Part shown: positions 44,096 through 54,253 of the stretch, in pieces
Layout: each line of letters starts with the position of its first letter
Position numbering within the stretch: the first letter of the stretch is position 1
Assembly (NCBI RefSeq): GCF_011493005.1
Contig: NZ_CP049158.1
Location: forward strand, 1,178,001 to 1,242,000
Length of the DNA: 64,000 bases
DNA from: Caballeronia sp. SBC1
Lineage (GTDB): Bacteria > Pseudomonadota > Gammaproteobacteria > Burkholderiales > Burkholderiaceae
Reading direction: 5' to 3'
Position numbers and translations under genes: made by a program
Notes under the pieces: model-generated
Seen by the model: the letters and a program-made list of their open reading frames with translations, nothing else
Database searches by the model: none
Told to the model about the DNA's origin: nothing

Positions 44096-44836
44096 CTACT
44101 TCGATGCCACACTCACCAGCACCGGCTTGTCGAGATAGAGCGTCGGATACAGACGCTTCAGGTTCTCGACCTTCGGCAGGTCGTTGATCGCTATGTACGG
44201 TTCATCCGGATGCAGCGTCAAATAGTTCTGGTGATAAGACTCAGCCGGATAAAAACCCTTGAGCAGGTCTGTCTTCGTCACAATCGGTGAGGAGAAAACA
44301 TGCGCCTTGTCGAGTTGCGCGATATAGCTTTGCGCGATGCGTTTTTGCATGTCGTTGGCCGGAAAGATTGCCGAACGATATTGCGTGCCGCTATCCGGGC
44401 CTTGCCGGTTTAATTCCGTCGGGTCGTGAGCGACCGAGAAATAGATCTGCAGCAACTTGCCGTAGGTGATCTTCGTCGGATCATACGTGATCTGCACAGA
44501 CTCGGCGTGACCCGTCTGGCCCCCGCTGACGGTCTCGTATTGCGCGGTCTGGGGCTGACCGCCGGAGTAGCCCGCCACCACTTTCGTCACGCCTTTTACG
44601 TGCTGGAATACGCCTTGAACGCCCCAGAAACAACCGCCCGCAAGCACAGCGGTTTCCTGGTGCGCACCATTCGCGGGTTCGTCGAGCGCGGGCGGGGCAA
44701 TCGCGACTGCTGCTTCGGAAGAATGCGCTGGATGCATGGATGTGAACAAGATGCCGATGCCCAGACCGACAGCCGTCAAGAGCGCCGCGCCGCGCGAACG
44801 CAGAAACGTGGCAGGATTTTGCTTCGTGGAAATCAT
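44096..44836 (-). CDS. msrA: Peptide methionine sulfoxide reductase A, membrane-anchored
   Basis: 246 residues from the ATG at 44836 (GGAGG upstream). The catalytic motif GGCFWGVQGVF (Cys69) and the family segments VVAGYSGG, SGGQTGHAESVQITYDP and FSVAHDPTELNRQGPDSGTQ are intact. Unlike cytoplasmic MsrA (about 180-210 residues), this one has an N-terminal hydrophobic helix (residues ~15-33) and a linker, so it should act in the periplasm on S-methionine sulfoxide. No MsrB or thioredoxin-like partner is adjacent. Confidence 0.92.
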   Translation of the reverse strand: MISTKQNPATFLRSRGAALLTAVGLGIGILFTSMHPAHSSEAAVAIAPPALDEPANGAHQETAVLAGGCFWGVQGVFQHVKGVTKVVAGYSGGQPQTAQYETVSGGQTGHAESVQITYDPTKITYGKLLQIYFSVAHDPTELNRQGPDSGTQYRSAIFPANDMQKRIAQSYIAQLDKAHVFSSPIVTKTDLLKGFYPAESYHQNYLTLHPDEPYIAINDLPKVENLKRLYPTLYLDKPVLVSVASK

Positions 44837-45027
44837 GGAGAGCCTCCGGGTTTCAGGACGACGCGCTTTAACTAGCGCCCGGCAGCCAAACATCGGCCGG
44901 GCACTTAAGCGTGGTCCTCTTGCGTCATGTTAGCCCGCCCGGAGACGTCTGGAAGCTTGATGACAAAGATGTCATCGAAAGGTCATGGAAAGGTCAGGAC
45001 GAGGTGCCGCCGAAACCACTTACCCAC

Positions 45028-45921
45028 TCACGCAAACGCACCTACGACAATCCGCGCCGCCGACGCCACCACGTCGTCACGCGCCTTTGCGCCCTGCTCT
45101 CGCTGAGTCAGGTAGATGGCCAGGACAATGGGCGGTTTTCCCGGTGGCCAAATTACGCCGATATCGTTTGTCGTACCGTAATCGCCTGAACCGGTTTTGT
45201 CGCCAACCATCCAATGCGCCGGCAAAGCGGCAGCAATTTTGTCGGCCCCGGTGGTATTGCCTAGCAGCCATGTTTGCAGCTGGCTGCGTTGCGAAGCGCC
45301 AAGCGCATCGCCTAGTGTCACGCGCTGCAGGCTTTGCGCCATGGCTGCCGGCGTGGATGTGTCGCGCGGGTCACCGGGTATCGCCGTATTCAGCTCAGGC
45401 TCCCAGCGGTCGAGATGAAACTGGGTATCGCCGATCGAGCGCGCGAATGCCGTCACCGTTTCCGGGCCGCCGACCAGTTTTATCAACAGGTTGGCGGCGG
45501 TGTTGTCGCTATATTGCAGTGCGGCAGCGCAGAGTTCCGCTACGGTCATGCCCGTAGCGATCTGTTTTTTAGTGATGGGCGCCCACGACAACAGCTCGCT
45601 CTGCGTGTAGTGGATCCGGCGCTCAAGCAAGCCCTTTTGAAGCTCACTCTGTTTGAGGACCGCGGACACCAGCACCAATTTGAAGGTGCTGCAAAGCGGG
45701 AAACGCTCGTCCGCGCGATAGTTCACCTGCTTGCCATCGGCAGTGTTCAGCGCTGCTACGCCAAGGCGTCCTCCGGCACTGCTCTCCAGTTGCTTCAACT
45801 GGTCTTCGGCAGTTGAACCGGTGGCCGCGCGCCATGACGCACACGCGCTAACAAAGGGAATCATGGCAGCAGCCGTCAGCAATGAACGGCGGCGCGGGGA
45901 GTAAAGGATTGAAGGTTGCAT
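45028..45921 (-). CDS. Class A beta-lactamase (PenA-like)
   Basis: 297 residues. A Tat-type head ([13 protein letters not shown]) runs into a lipobox-like FVSAC, so it may be an exported lipoprotein. All class A motifs are intact: Ser78-x-x-Lys81 (CSTFK), SDN at 138-140, Glu174 in WEPELN and KTG at 242-244. A cysteine directly before the active Ser is like PenA-type and carbapenemase-related class A enzymes, but spectrum cannot be predicted. No LysR-type activator (PenR/AmpR) lies beside it. It hydrolyses beta-lactams in the periplasm. Confidence 0.93.
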   Translation of the reverse strand: MQPSILYSPRRRSLLTAAAMIPFVSACASWRAATGSTAEDQLKQLESSAGGRLGVAALNTADGKQVNYRADERFPLCSTFKLVLVSAVLKQSELQKGLLERRIHYTQSELLSWAPITKKQIATGMTVAELCAAALQYSDNTAANLLIKLVGGPETVTAFARSIGDTQFHLDRWEPELNTAIPGDPRDTSTPAAMAQSLQRVTLGDALGASQRSQLQTWLLGNTTGADKIAAALPAHWMVGDKTGSGDYGTTNDIGVIWPPGKPPIVLAIYLTQREQGAKARDDVVASAARIVVGAFA

Positions 45922-46142
45922 CGGGTTGGAAACAGGGGAAAGCGTTGCGAAAGTCTTGCGAATCATCGGATAAACAACAAGCCAGAAATGCTCGTCGCCG
46001 AAGCTTACAGGCGGGACACGAAAAGTACAAACAACGCGCGCCAGTGCCGAAAAGATGGCTCGGTCGATGCGCAAAAATCTTGCGCATCGACCTGCGAGAT
46101 GGCGCGCGCTTGTCCCCTGCTCGTCCTCTGCTTTTCCTTTTC

Positions 46143-47627
46143 TTACGTCGCCTGATGAACGTGTACGCGGCGCGGCGTGATTGTGGATACAACAAACGCC
46201 ACCACAATATTCAACGCCAGCGCGATCAGCCCGATATACAGCGGATACGTCGCGCCCCCAACATGCAGTGCGAACACCGGCTTCAAACCCTGCGCGATCG
46301 CCATGCCGGTCCCGAGCACGATTCCGGCGAGCCAGCCGAGAAACAGCCCTGGCGTGTTCAGACGCCGCGTGTAAAGCGAGAACACAATGGCCGGGAATAT
46401 CTGCAAGATCCACATGCCGCCGAGCAATTGCAGATCAATTGCATACTGCGTCGGCAGGAACACGATGAACAGCAGTGCGCCGAACTTCACAACCAGCGAC
46501 ACCAGCTTCGCTGTCTTTGCTTCCTTCTCGGGCGTGATGTCACGCGCCATCAGCGGCCACAGATTACGTGTGAACAGGTTCGCTGCCCCGATCGACATGA
46601 TCGCTGCCGGCACAAGCGCGCTGATCGCAATGGCCGCGGCCGCGAAGCCAACGAACCACGAAGGGAACAACTGACCGAACAATGCGGGTACGACATCGGA
46701 CGCGGATTGCACCTTGATGCCCGCCGCAATCGCCATGTAGCCGAGCAACGCAATCAGGCCGAGCAGCAGAGTGTAGGCGGGCAGAAAGATGGCGTTCTTG
46801 CGCACGGTAGCAGCCGACGACGACGACAATACCGCGGTCATGGTATGCGGATACATGAACGCGGCGAGCGCCGAACCTAACGCGAGCGATGCATAGGCGG
46901 TGAATTGCGTCGGCTTGAGGATGATGCCGGTTGCACCGCCCTTGGCTTTGAAGAACTGATCGGCGGCGTCGAACACGTGCGCATAGCCACCGAGTTTCGA
47001 CGGAATCAGCCAGACCGCCGCAATCACCACGATATAAATCATGATGTCCTTCACGAACGCGATCATGGCCGGCGCGCGCAAGCCGCTTGTGTACGTGTAG
47101 AGCGCGAGGATCACGAACGCAACAATCAGCGGCAACTCGCCGCTCACGCCCAGACCCTTGATCACGACCTGCATGCCCACCAGTTGCAATGCAATATACG
47201 GCATGGTCGCAACGATACCGGTCACTGCCACGGCCGCCGGGAACCACTTGCCGCCGTACTCGCCGTGCACATAATCGGCTGCCGTAATATGGTTCTTCGC
47301 GTGAGCGATCTTCCATAGCTTCGGCATGACGGCAAAGACAAAAGGATAAACAATGATGGTGTAAGGCAGCGCGAAGAAACCATATGCGCCCACTGAATAC
47401 ACCAGGGCGGGTACGGCAATGACGGTATAGGCGGTATAGAAATCGCCGCCTACCAGGAACCATGAAATCACAGTGCCGAACTGGCGACCGCCCAACCCCC
47501 ATTCATGCAGTTGCGTCAGGTCGCCGCGTTTCCAGCGCGCCGCGAAAAATCCCACTACCGTCACCAGCAGGAAGAAGGCGATGAAGACGGTCATGGCTAC
47601 CGGATTGACCGGAACGATATCGCTCAT
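46143..47627 (-). CDS. Sodium:solute symporter (SSF family, monocarboxylate type)
   Basis: 494 residues with about 13 membrane helices. The SSF pattern includes [40 protein letters not shown] and [20 protein letters not shown]. Together with the preceding DUF3311 protein this is the usual pairing for MctP-like lactate/pyruvate/alanine transporters (family knowledge). It overlaps the DUF3311 gene by 4 bp. The exact substrate is not set by sequence alone. Confidence 0.9.
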   Translation of the reverse strand: MSDIVPVNPVAMTVFIAFFLLVTVVGFFAARWKRGDLTQLHEWGLGGRQFGTVISWFLVGGDFYTAYTVIAVPALVYSVGAYGFFALPYTIIVYPFVFAVMPKLWKIAHAKNHITAADYVHGEYGGKWFPAAVAVTGIVATMPYIALQLVGMQVVIKGLGVSGELPLIVAFVILALYTYTSGLRAPAMIAFVKDIMIYIVVIAAVWLIPSKLGGYAHVFDAADQFFKAKGGATGIILKPTQFTAYASLALGSALAAFMYPHTMTAVLSSSSAATVRKNAIFLPAYTLLLGLIALLGYMAIAAGIKVQSASDVVPALFGQLFPSWFVGFAAAAIAISALVPAAIMSIGAANLFTRNLWPLMARDITPEKEAKTAKLVSLVVKFGALLFIVFLPTQYAIDLQLLGGMWILQIFPAIVFSLYTRRLNTPGLFLGWLAGIVLGTGMAIAQGLKPVFALHVGGATYPLYIGLIALALNIVVAFVVSTITPRRVHVHQAT

Positions 47628-47821
47628 TTGACACCTCTATACACGATGTAAATGATGAGCGAAGTCAGCGGTACCCATAGGAACTGATACCAGTAGAAGA
47701 ATGGGAAGCCTGCGAACGACGGGCGGGTATCGTTATAAAAAGGCAGCCAGAGCAAGGCGACGTACGGAATGAGCAAGACCAGCCAAAGCCAGGAATGCTT
47801 TGTCTCTTCGGATGTTTTCAT
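47624..47821 (-). CDS. DUF3311 small membrane protein
   Basis: 65 residues from the ATG at 47821: a short polar head and two membrane helices (LWLVLLIPYVALLWLPFY and FLWVPLTSLIIYIVY). DUF3311 proteins are encoded just before SSF symporters and probably help them assemble or work. It is the first gene of the pair. Confidence 0.88.
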   Translation of the reverse strand: MKTSEETKHSWLWLVLLIPYVALLWLPFYNDTRPSFAGFPFFYWYQFLWVPLTSLIIYIVYRGVK

Positions 47822-48149
47822 AATGGTTTGTTCGAGATTGAGGTTCGACCTGTCGTGCTTCGCGATGACCGGGCGCCGTGGCGAAGCTCGAAATAACGAC
47901 ACCGGAATTATGTTCGAGTTTTTGAAGACGTGCTGAATGCCCAAGCCGGAGGGGCCTGGAATAGCGGTCGATCGGGGAGCCTGAGACGGCCTGCGGTTCC
48001 AGCTTGCTTCGGGGCGCAGCGGCAGGCTTTTAAAGCACGATGGGTTTGGGGCCCGTATTCGGAGCCTTTATTTTGTCCTTTATTCGCGCCGGTGCGGGGT
48101 ACGGCTTGGTTCTTTTGCTAGCTGGCAAAGGAACCAAGCATGGAAACGT
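47822..48149. other. Intergenic region with a long hairpin
   Basis: No gene supported. It contains the DUF3311 promoter region and, at 48104-48139, the near-perfect 15-bp hairpin described separately, just beyond the end of the M20 gene. Confidence 0.45.
48104..48139. repeat. 15-bp inverted repeat (REP-like or terminator)
   Basis: The arms GCTTGGTTCTTTTGC (48104-48118) and GCAAAGGAACCAAGC (48125-48139) pair at 14 of 15 positions around TAGCTG. It lies 10 bp after the M20 stop on the minus strand. It lacks a strong U-run; similar TTTGCT/GGCAAAG hairpins occur as dispersed elements in Burkholderia genomes (general recollection), so it may be one of those. Confidence 0.5.
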
Positions 48150-49388
48150 TTAGGGTTGGCCAAGCAAATCGGCTAGCGCTATCGCAACTGTTTTCGTCGC
48201 GACCTTCAAGTCTTCTAGCGAGACGCGTTCGTCGGCCCGATGCCCGTTAGCCTCAAGCAGCGTCCGCGGACCGGCGCCATAAATGACGGTCGGTACGCCT
48301 GCCTCACAATACAAACGGGCATCGGTATAAAGAGGCACGCCCTCGGTCGGAATGTCACGCTGAAGCGTAACCAGGGCCGCGCGCTGCAACGCTTGCGACA
48401 AGCGCTCTGCGCCGTCAAGCGAGCGCAACGGCGACGTAACCAGCACCTCTTCTATCTCCACGCTAATGCCCGGCAAGCCATCCACAGACGCAGTGATCAG
48501 CGTCTTCAATTGCTTGAGCACGTCTTGCGGATTCTCCTCCGGCACTACACGCCGGTCGAGCCGCAAACTCACCTTGTCAGGCACCACATTCGTGTTAATG
48601 CCGCCTTTGATCAGACCCACCACTAACGTAGGGTGATCGATTCCCGGCGTCTCCGAATGGATCTCGCGCAATGCCGCCCGATGCGCGTACAGAGCGTTCA
48701 GCACCGCCGTAGCGGCCTCTAGCGCGTCATGCCCGGTATCGGGCCGCGCGGCGTGCGCCGACTTGCCCCGCACCGTGACTTCCAGGTGGATCGCGCCATT
48801 GTGCGCGGTCGTGATCGAATAGGAAAAGCCTGCACAGATGGCGTAATCGGGCTTCACAATGCCCTGTTTTAACAACCACCCCGGCCCGATCAGGCCGCCG
48901 GTTTCTTCGTCATAGGTCAGGTGCAGTTCCACCCCGCCGCCGAGCGTCGCACCACTCTCGATCAATGCCTTCAACGCGAACGCATAGGTGGCGAAGTCCG
49001 ACTTCGATACCGCCGCTCCCCGCCCGATCATGAAACCATCGCGGATCTCGGCACCGTATGGATCGGCGCTCCAGCCGTCGCCGGGCGGCACCACGTCGCC
49101 GTGCGCGTTCAGCGCGATCACCGGCCCCGCGCCAAAGCGATGGCGAACCACCAGGTTCGTCGCGCTGATCATGCCGGCGCGCGTGACATCGTCCACCGGC
49201 ACCGCATGGCGTTCGACCGTGAAGCCGATCCTTTCAAGCCATTGCGCCGCCATCTCCGCGTGGCCCGCACAATCGCCCGGCGGATTGTCCGAAGGTTTTT
49301 GCACAAGCGCAGCAAGGAACTGGACCTCCTGGTCAAAGTGATGGTCGATGCATTCGGTCAGGATCGAGGCAAGAGCGGATTGGGTCAT
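48150..49388 (-). CDS. M20-family metallopeptidase (ArgE/DapE-type deacylase)
   Basis: 412 residues from the ATG at 49388. The metal-site motifs are ALNAHGDVVPPGDGW and LHLTYDEETGGLIG, with the dimerisation lid between and the C-terminal PTVIYGAGPRTLLEANGHRA. Such enzymes remove acyl groups from amino acids (N-acetylornithine, succinyl-DAP and similar). It is alone and divergent from kynU, so a role in a formyl- or acyl-amino acid step near tryptophan catabolism is possible but not shown. Confidence 0.85.
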   Translation of the reverse strand: MTQSALASILTECIDHHFDQEVQFLAALVQKPSDNPPGDCAGHAEMAAQWLERIGFTVERHAVPVDDVTRAGMISATNLVVRHRFGAGPVIALNAHGDVVPPGDGWSADPYGAEIRDGFMIGRGAAVSKSDFATYAFALKALIESGATLGGGVELHLTYDEETGGLIGPGWLLKQGIVKPDYAICAGFSYSITTAHNGAIHLEVTVRGKSAHAARPDTGHDALEAATAVLNALYAHRAALREIHSETPGIDHPTLVVGLIKGGINTNVVPDKVSLRLDRRVVPEENPQDVLKQLKTLITASVDGLPGISVEIEEVLVTSPLRSLDGAERLSQALQRAALVTLQRDIPTEGVPLYTDARLYCEAGVPTVIYGAGPRTLLEANGHRADERVSLEDLKVATKTVAIALADLLGQP

Positions 49389-49734
49389 GGGTGTTGGTCT
49401 ATCTAAGTAACTAGCTGAGGGTTGGCTGCATGGTAACGAGTAACGCCGTTGCCGGCGAGCTAGCGTCAGCTTAGCGGACCCGGTGCGCGGCTTGGTGATC
49501 GCACCCGAATGCCGCCCATAACAAACCGCGATCAATTTATCGCGCTTAAGCGCGGTTTTCATCGAAGAAAATTGCATTGGATCTCAAACAGCGCGTTTGT
49601 TTCGCAATCAATTAACGACCATTCTCGGCTAAGCTTTCAAGCATGGGCACACGCTCCGCCAAACGGCTGTCAGACAGCTGCCAGACGCGGATTTCCGCAA
49701 GCGCGGACACAATAATTCACCGGAATACGCTTCA
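49389..49734. other. Divergent promoter region between the M20 gene and kynU
   Basis: No gene supported. A palindrome CGCGCTTAAGCGCG (49541-49554) lies inside a larger inverted repeat AACCGCG (49534-49540) / CGCGGTT (49551-49557). This may be an operator for one or both divergent genes. In pseudomonads the kyn genes are controlled by the Lrp-type KynR; no such gene is present here. Confidence 0.45.
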
Positions 49735-50985
49735 ATGAACCATAGAGACAATGCAGCGGCACTCGACCGCGACGATCCGCTAGCCAGTTTGCGCGACCAG
49801 TTCGCGCTCGGCCACGACACAATCTATCTGGACGGCAACTCGCTCGGTGTTCCACCCAAGGCCGCCGCCTCGCGCGCCGCCGCCGTCATAACCGGCGAAT
49901 GGGGCGACGGTTTGATCCGCTCGTGGAATACGGCAGGATGGTTCGCGTTGCCCAAGCGGCTGGGCAACAAGCTGGCCCCGTTGATTGGCGCGGCCGAGGA
50001 CGAAGTGGTTGTCACCGACACCATTTCAATCAACCTCTTCAAGATCCTGTCGGCGGCGCTGCGAGTCGCCAATGAGCGCGACCCCAAGCGTCGTGTCATT
50101 GTCTCCGAACGCTCGAATTTTCCGACCGATCTCTACATTGCCCAAGGGCTGATCGAACAACTGGATCGCGGATATGAACTGCGTCTTGTGGATCACGCGT
50201 CCGAGCTCGCCAGCGCTATCGACGAGAACACGGCCGTCGCCATGATCACGCACGTGAATTACCGCACGGGCGCCATGCACGATATGGCGGCGTTGACCCG
50301 CGTGATCCATCAAGCGGGTGCGCTCGCGGTCTGGGATCTGGCGCATTCGGCAGGCGCGGTTCCGGTCGATCTCAACAGCGCCGGCGCGGATTACGCTGTC
50401 GGTTGCACCTACAAGTACCTGAATGGCGGACCGGGCTCCCCCGCGTTCATCTGGGTGCCGAAACGGTTGCAGAATATTTTCTCGCAACCGCTGTCCGGCT
50501 GGTGGGGCCATAAAAAGCCGTTTGAAATGAGCCCGGAGTATCGGCCCGATGACGGTATCGGCCGGTTCTTGTGCGGCACGCAACCTATTGTCTCGATGTC
50601 GATGGTCGAATGCGGTCTCGACGTGTTCGGGCAAACCGACATGGCCACGTTGCGCCGCAAGTCGCTGGCGCTGAGCGACTTCTTCATCGAACTGGTGGAG
50701 ACACGCTGCAGCGAATTTCCGTTGCAGCTCGTCACCCCTCGGGCACATGCTGAACGTGGATCGCAGGCGAGCTTCGAACATCCGCATGGCTATGAGGTCA
50801 TGCAGGCGCTGATCGCACGCGACGTGATTGGCGATTACCGCGAACCGCGCATCTTGCGCTTCGGCTTCACACCGCTTTACACACGCTATGTGGATGTATG
50901 GGATGCCGTTGAAACATTGCGCGACGTACTTGCGACCGAAGCGTGGCGCGCACCCGAGTTCGCCGAACGTGGCGCCGTTACCTGA
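49735..50985 (+). CDS. kynU: Kynureninase
   Basis: 416 residues, the usual length. The PLP-enzyme signature [15 protein letters not shown], the residues around [17 protein letters not shown] and the Schiff-base Lys227 in [15 protein letters not shown] are present. It splits kynurenine to anthranilate and alanine in the cytoplasm. It is followed 18 bp later by kynA, forming the core of tryptophan breakdown; kynB is not adjacent, as it would be in a complete kyn operon. Confidence 0.95.
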   Translation: MNHRDNAAALDRDDPLASLRDQFALGHDTIYLDGNSLGVPPKAAASRAAAVITGEWGDGLIRSWNTAGWFALPKRLGNKLAPLIGAAEDEVVVTDTISINLFKILSAALRVANERDPKRRVIVSERSNFPTDLYIAQGLIEQLDRGYELRLVDHASELASAIDENTAVAMITHVNYRTGAMHDMAALTRVIHQAGALAVWDLAHSAGAVPVDLNSAGADYAVGCTYKYLNGGPGSPAFIWVPKRLQNIFSQPLSGWWGHKKPFEMSPEYRPDDGIGRFLCGTQPIVSMSMVECGLDVFGQTDMATLRRKSLALSDFFIELVETRCSEFPLQLVTPRAHAERGSQASFEHPHGYEVMQALIARDVIGDYREPRILRFGFTPLYTRYVDVWDAVETLRDVLATEAWRAPEFAERGAVT

Positions 50986-51003
50986 TCAAATGGAGAACGC
51001 GCG

Positions 51004-51927
51004 ATGACACAATCACATGAAAGCGAAGGCACGGGCGGCTGTCCCATGGGGTACGGGACGGGGGCAGGGACGGTGGCGGGGGCAGCAGACGACAATGCGC
51101 CAAAGCCCGAAGGCTGGCACGACGCGCAGCTCGACTTCGCTGGTTCCATGAGCTATGGCGACTATCTCTCGCTCGATACGCTCCTTTCGGCGCAACACCC
51201 GCTCTCACCCGATCACAACGAAATGTTGTTCATCGTGCAGCATCAGACGAGTGAGTTATGGATGAAGCTCGCGCTGTATGAGCTGCATGCAGCGCTTGCC
51301 GCCGTGCGTCGCGATGACCTGCCGCCCGCGTTCAAGATGCTCGCGCGTGTCTCGCGCATACTCGATCAGCTCGTGCAGGCGTGGAGCGTTCTCGCAACCA
51401 TGACACCCTCGGAATACACAGCAATGCGGCCTTATCTGGGGGCATCGTCCGGGTTCCAGTCGCATCAGTACCGGCAAATCGAGTTCCTGCTTGGCAACAA
51501 GAATGTGCAGATGCTCAAGCCGCATGCGCATCGTCCGAACGTGCTCGCTGAGGTCAAGGCGACGCTTGACGCCCCCTCGTTCTACGATGAAGTCATCCGG
51601 CTGCTTGCACGCCGGGGTTTCCCGATCGCACCAGAAAGACTGGAGCGCGACTGGACTCAGCCGACCACGCACGACGCCAGCGTGGAAGCGGCGTGGCTCA
51701 CGGTGTATCGCGAGCCGACACAGCATTGGGAGCTCTACGAGATGGCGGAAGAGCTCGTCGATCTCGAAGATTCCTTCCGGCAATGGCGCTTCCGTCACGT
51801 CACCACCGTTGAGCGGATCATCGGCTTCAAGCAAGGCACGGGTGGAACCAGCGGTGCGCCTTATTTGCGAAAGATGCTGGACGTGGTGCTGTTTCCTGAG
51901 TTGTGGCACGTCAGAACGCTGCTTTGA
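51004..51927 (+). CDS. kynA: Tryptophan 2,3-dioxygenase
   Basis: 307 residues. Family segments include [58 protein letters not shown] and [20 protein letters not shown]; the C-terminal [11 protein letters not shown] holds the proximal heme histidine. It opens the indole ring of tryptophan to N-formylkynurenine. The Gly/Ala-rich N-terminal 35 residues are longer than in many homologues. GGAG precedes the ATG. Confidence 0.96.
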   Translation: MTQSHESEGTGGCPMGYGTGAGTVAGAADDNAPKPEGWHDAQLDFAGSMSYGDYLSLDTLLSAQHPLSPDHNEMLFIVQHQTSELWMKLALYELHAALAAVRRDDLPPAFKMLARVSRILDQLVQAWSVLATMTPSEYTAMRPYLGASSGFQSHQYRQIEFLLGNKNVQMLKPHAHRPNVLAEVKATLDAPSFYDEVIRLLARRGFPIAPERLERDWTQPTTHDASVEAAWLTVYREPTQHWELYEMAEELVDLEDSFRQWRFRHVTTVERIIGFKQGTGGTSGAPYLRKMLDVVLFPELWHVRTLL

Positions 51928-52043
51928 GCGTTTGATTGCACGCCTCATGTTGAGCCGGTCATGCGCGCGGGCCTTTTAGAAACCTGAAGGTCGCGCGGGG
52001 TAAAACAGAGCACGCTCTGACAAGCGGTGCGCTTTGCCCGATA

Positions 52044-52889
52044 ATGACCCGCATGAAAATGCTCCCTACCCCCCGTCTCATGCGGCGTGCTTTTCTGGCG
52101 TTGCCCGCAGCCCTGCTGCTAGCGTCGTGCGCAACACCTAACGCATCGACATCACTCGATACCGCCATTGCCGCGCCGTATCGGGGAGATAAGGCGCAGG
52201 CGCGCGACGTCTACCGGCACCCGAAGGACACACTGGAATTCTTCGGCCTCGCACCGAACCAGAGCGTGCTGGAAATCGCGCCGGGCGGCGGCTGGTACAC
52301 GGACATCCTCGCGCCGTATTTGCGGGGACGTGGCACGCTTTACGAAGCGCAGTATCTGCCACCCCACGGGCCGCTCCCTGCCGGCGAAGCGAAGAGTAAC
52401 GCCGCGTTCGAGCGCAAGGTCGCTGCCGCGCCCGACATCTACGGAACGGTTGTGGTCGGCACGTTGCAATCGGGGCAGTTCAGCGGCTTGCCCGCGGGGC
52501 TGCAGGTTGATCGCGTGCTGACGTTCCGTAATATTCACAACTGGATAGAAGACGGTCAGGTCGATGCCAACCTGCGCGCGTTCTATTCGGTCCTGAAACC
52601 GGGCGGAGTGCTTGGTGTGGAAGAACATCGTGCAATGCCGGGTACATCGGTTCAGCAAATGATCGATACCGGCTATCTGACCGAAGCCTACGTGATCGAG
52701 CACGCGCAGGCAGCGGGCTTCCGGCTCGCCGCGCGAAGCGAGATCAACAGCAATCCCCGCGATACAAAGGACTATGCGCACGGCGTGTGGTCCTTGCCGC
52801 CGACCTACCGGGGCGGCGATACTGACCGCGCGCGATTCGCCGCCATTGGCGAATCGGATCGGATGACGTTGCGGTTCGTCAAGCCGTAG
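52044..52889 (+). CDS. Exported class I SAM methyltransferase-like lipoprotein
   Basis: 281 residues. The signal peptide FLALPAALLLASCATPN has a lipobox (LASC), so the protein should be lipidated. After it comes a Rossmann methyltransferase fold with motif I LEIAPGGGWYTDILAPYLRG and post-motifs RVLTFRNIHNWI and VLKPGGVLGVEEH (COG4798-like). SAM is not normally available in the periplasm, so activity or cofactor is puzzling. The start is uncertain: ATGs at 52044 and 52053 both lack a strong ribosome site. Confidence 0.8.
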   Translation: MTRMKMLPTPRLMRRAFLALPAALLLASCATPNASTSLDTAIAAPYRGDKAQARDVYRHPKDTLEFFGLAPNQSVLEIAPGGGWYTDILAPYLRGRGTLYEAQYLPPHGPLPAGEAKSNAAFERKVAAAPDIYGTVVVGTLQSGQFSGLPAGLQVDRVLTFRNIHNWIEDGQVDANLRAFYSVLKPGGVLGVEEHRAMPGTSVQQMIDTGYLTEAYVIEHAQAAGFRLAARSEINSNPRDTKDYAHGVWSLPPTYRGGDTDRARFAAIGESDRMTLRFVKP

Positions 52890-53021
52890 GCAAGCATGCC
52901 CGCCAATGGTTTGTTGCGTGGATCAGGGCTAACCGCGCGGCCGCCTCACTGACATGGACCATAGCTTGCGTGCTATTCGCTGACAGGTCCTTTCCTCAAC
53001 GTTTGAATCACAAGGTTATCC

Positions 53022-53633
53022 ATGATCGAAGTCCATCACCTGAACGAATCCCGGTCGCGCCGCATCACGTGGCTGCTTGAAGAACTCGGACTCGAGTACA
53101 CCGTCCATGCTTATCAGCGCAATCCGAAAACGCGGCTTGCTCCGCCCGAGCTCGAAAAAATTCATCCGCTGGGCAAAGCGCCCGTGATTCGCGATGGCGA
53201 CGAGGTAATCTTCGAGTCCGGCGCGATTATCGAATATCTGGTGCGCAAGTACGGCAACGGCCGGCTTGCACCAGCGGCGGACTCGCGCGACTACAATCGT
53301 TATTTACAGTTTCTGCACTACGCAGAAGGTTCTGCCATGTTGCCGCTCATGCTCAAGCTCTACACCAGCCGGCTTGGCGAGGGCGCTGCACCACTGCAGC
53401 CGCGCATTGAAAGTGAAATGCAAAGGCACCTCGGTTTTCTGAACAGCGAGCTTGGCGGACGGGACTATTTCCTTGGCAATGAATTGACGGGCGCGGACGT
53501 TCAACTGTCGTTCGCCGTCCAGATGGCCGTGAAGTTCTGCGGCGAAGATGCATACCCCAACCTCACGGCGTTCGTCAGGCGTATTGAAGCGCGTGAGGCG
53601 TATCGGCGGGCGATCGAGAAGTCCGGAGAGTAA
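53022..53633 (+). CDS. Glutathione S-transferase family protein
   Basis: 203 residues. The thioredoxin-like N-terminus reads IEVHHLNESRSRRITWLLEE with the glutathione-site PVIRDGDEVIFESGAIIEYL; the helical C-terminus ends FVRRIEAREAYRRAIEKSG. It has Ser/Asn rather than Tyr at the usual first-helix position. Substrate unknown, cytoplasmic, monocistronic. Confidence 0.9.
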   Translation: MIEVHHLNESRSRRITWLLEELGLEYTVHAYQRNPKTRLAPPELEKIHPLGKAPVIRDGDEVIFESGAIIEYLVRKYGNGRLAPAADSRDYNRYLQFLHYAEGSAMLPLMLKLYTSRLGEGAAPLQPRIESEMQRHLGFLNSELGGRDYFLGNELTGADVQLSFAVQMAVKFCGEDAYPNLTAFVRRIEAREAYRRAIEKSGE

Positions 53634-53781
53634 GCGGCTTGGGAGACGACGGAATCCAGGTAGCTGGGTCCAGTTTCCCAAACGTCTTTTAACGCGGTGC
53701 GCAAATTCTCGCCACGACAACATGCCGCGTACGTCGTGACCAGCGCGCCTTTATTCCTTAATTAAGCCTGAGGTCAAAAGC

Positions 53782-54171
53782 ATGCCACTCGTTCGAATCA
53801 ATCTCGCGCAGACTGCATCGCCGGAAGTCGTCCAAGCTATCAGCGACGTGGTGTACGACGCAATGATCGATGTAGTCAAAGTGCCCCAGCACGACAAATT
53901 TCAGATCATCACACGTCATGCACCAGACGAATTGATCTACCCGGCGGAGGGATACCTGGGCGTGACCTATACGCCGGGGATTGTCTTCATTCAGGTGACA
54001 TGGAACACCGGCCGGACGATTGAGATGAAGAAAGCGTTTTACCGCGCGGTGGCGGACGGCATACACGCGAAGACGGGCGTACGAAAGGAAGATGTCTGGA
54101 TCAACCTGGTCGAGGTGAATCGAGAGGACTGGTCGTTCGGCAATGGCGACATGCACTACGCGCCGAAGTAA
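53782..54171 (+). CDS. Tautomerase-superfamily protein (MSAD-like, 129 aa)
   Basis: 129 residues with the key Pro1 after Met removal (MPLVRINLAQTASPEVVQAI). The length and the C-terminal VNREDWSFGNGDMHYAP resemble malonate semialdehyde decarboxylase-type members (DWSFG motif). From memory, that enzyme uses two arginines in the middle strand; here only one Arg is in that area (NTGRTIEMKK), so activity may differ. Cytoplasmic. AAGCCTGAGG upstream is only a modest ribosome site. Confidence 0.8.
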   Translation: MPLVRINLAQTASPEVVQAISDVVYDAMIDVVKVPQHDKFQIITRHAPDELIYPAEGYLGVTYTPGIVFIQVTWNTGRTIEMKKAFYRAVADGIHAKTGVRKEDVWINLVEVNREDWSFGNGDMHYAPK

Positions 54172-54253
54172 CCAATGCGTGCGCAATGACGCAGTGACGG
54201 AGGACGCACCGCGGGTGGCGCACGTACGCGACCGGCGGCCATTCCATCATGCG

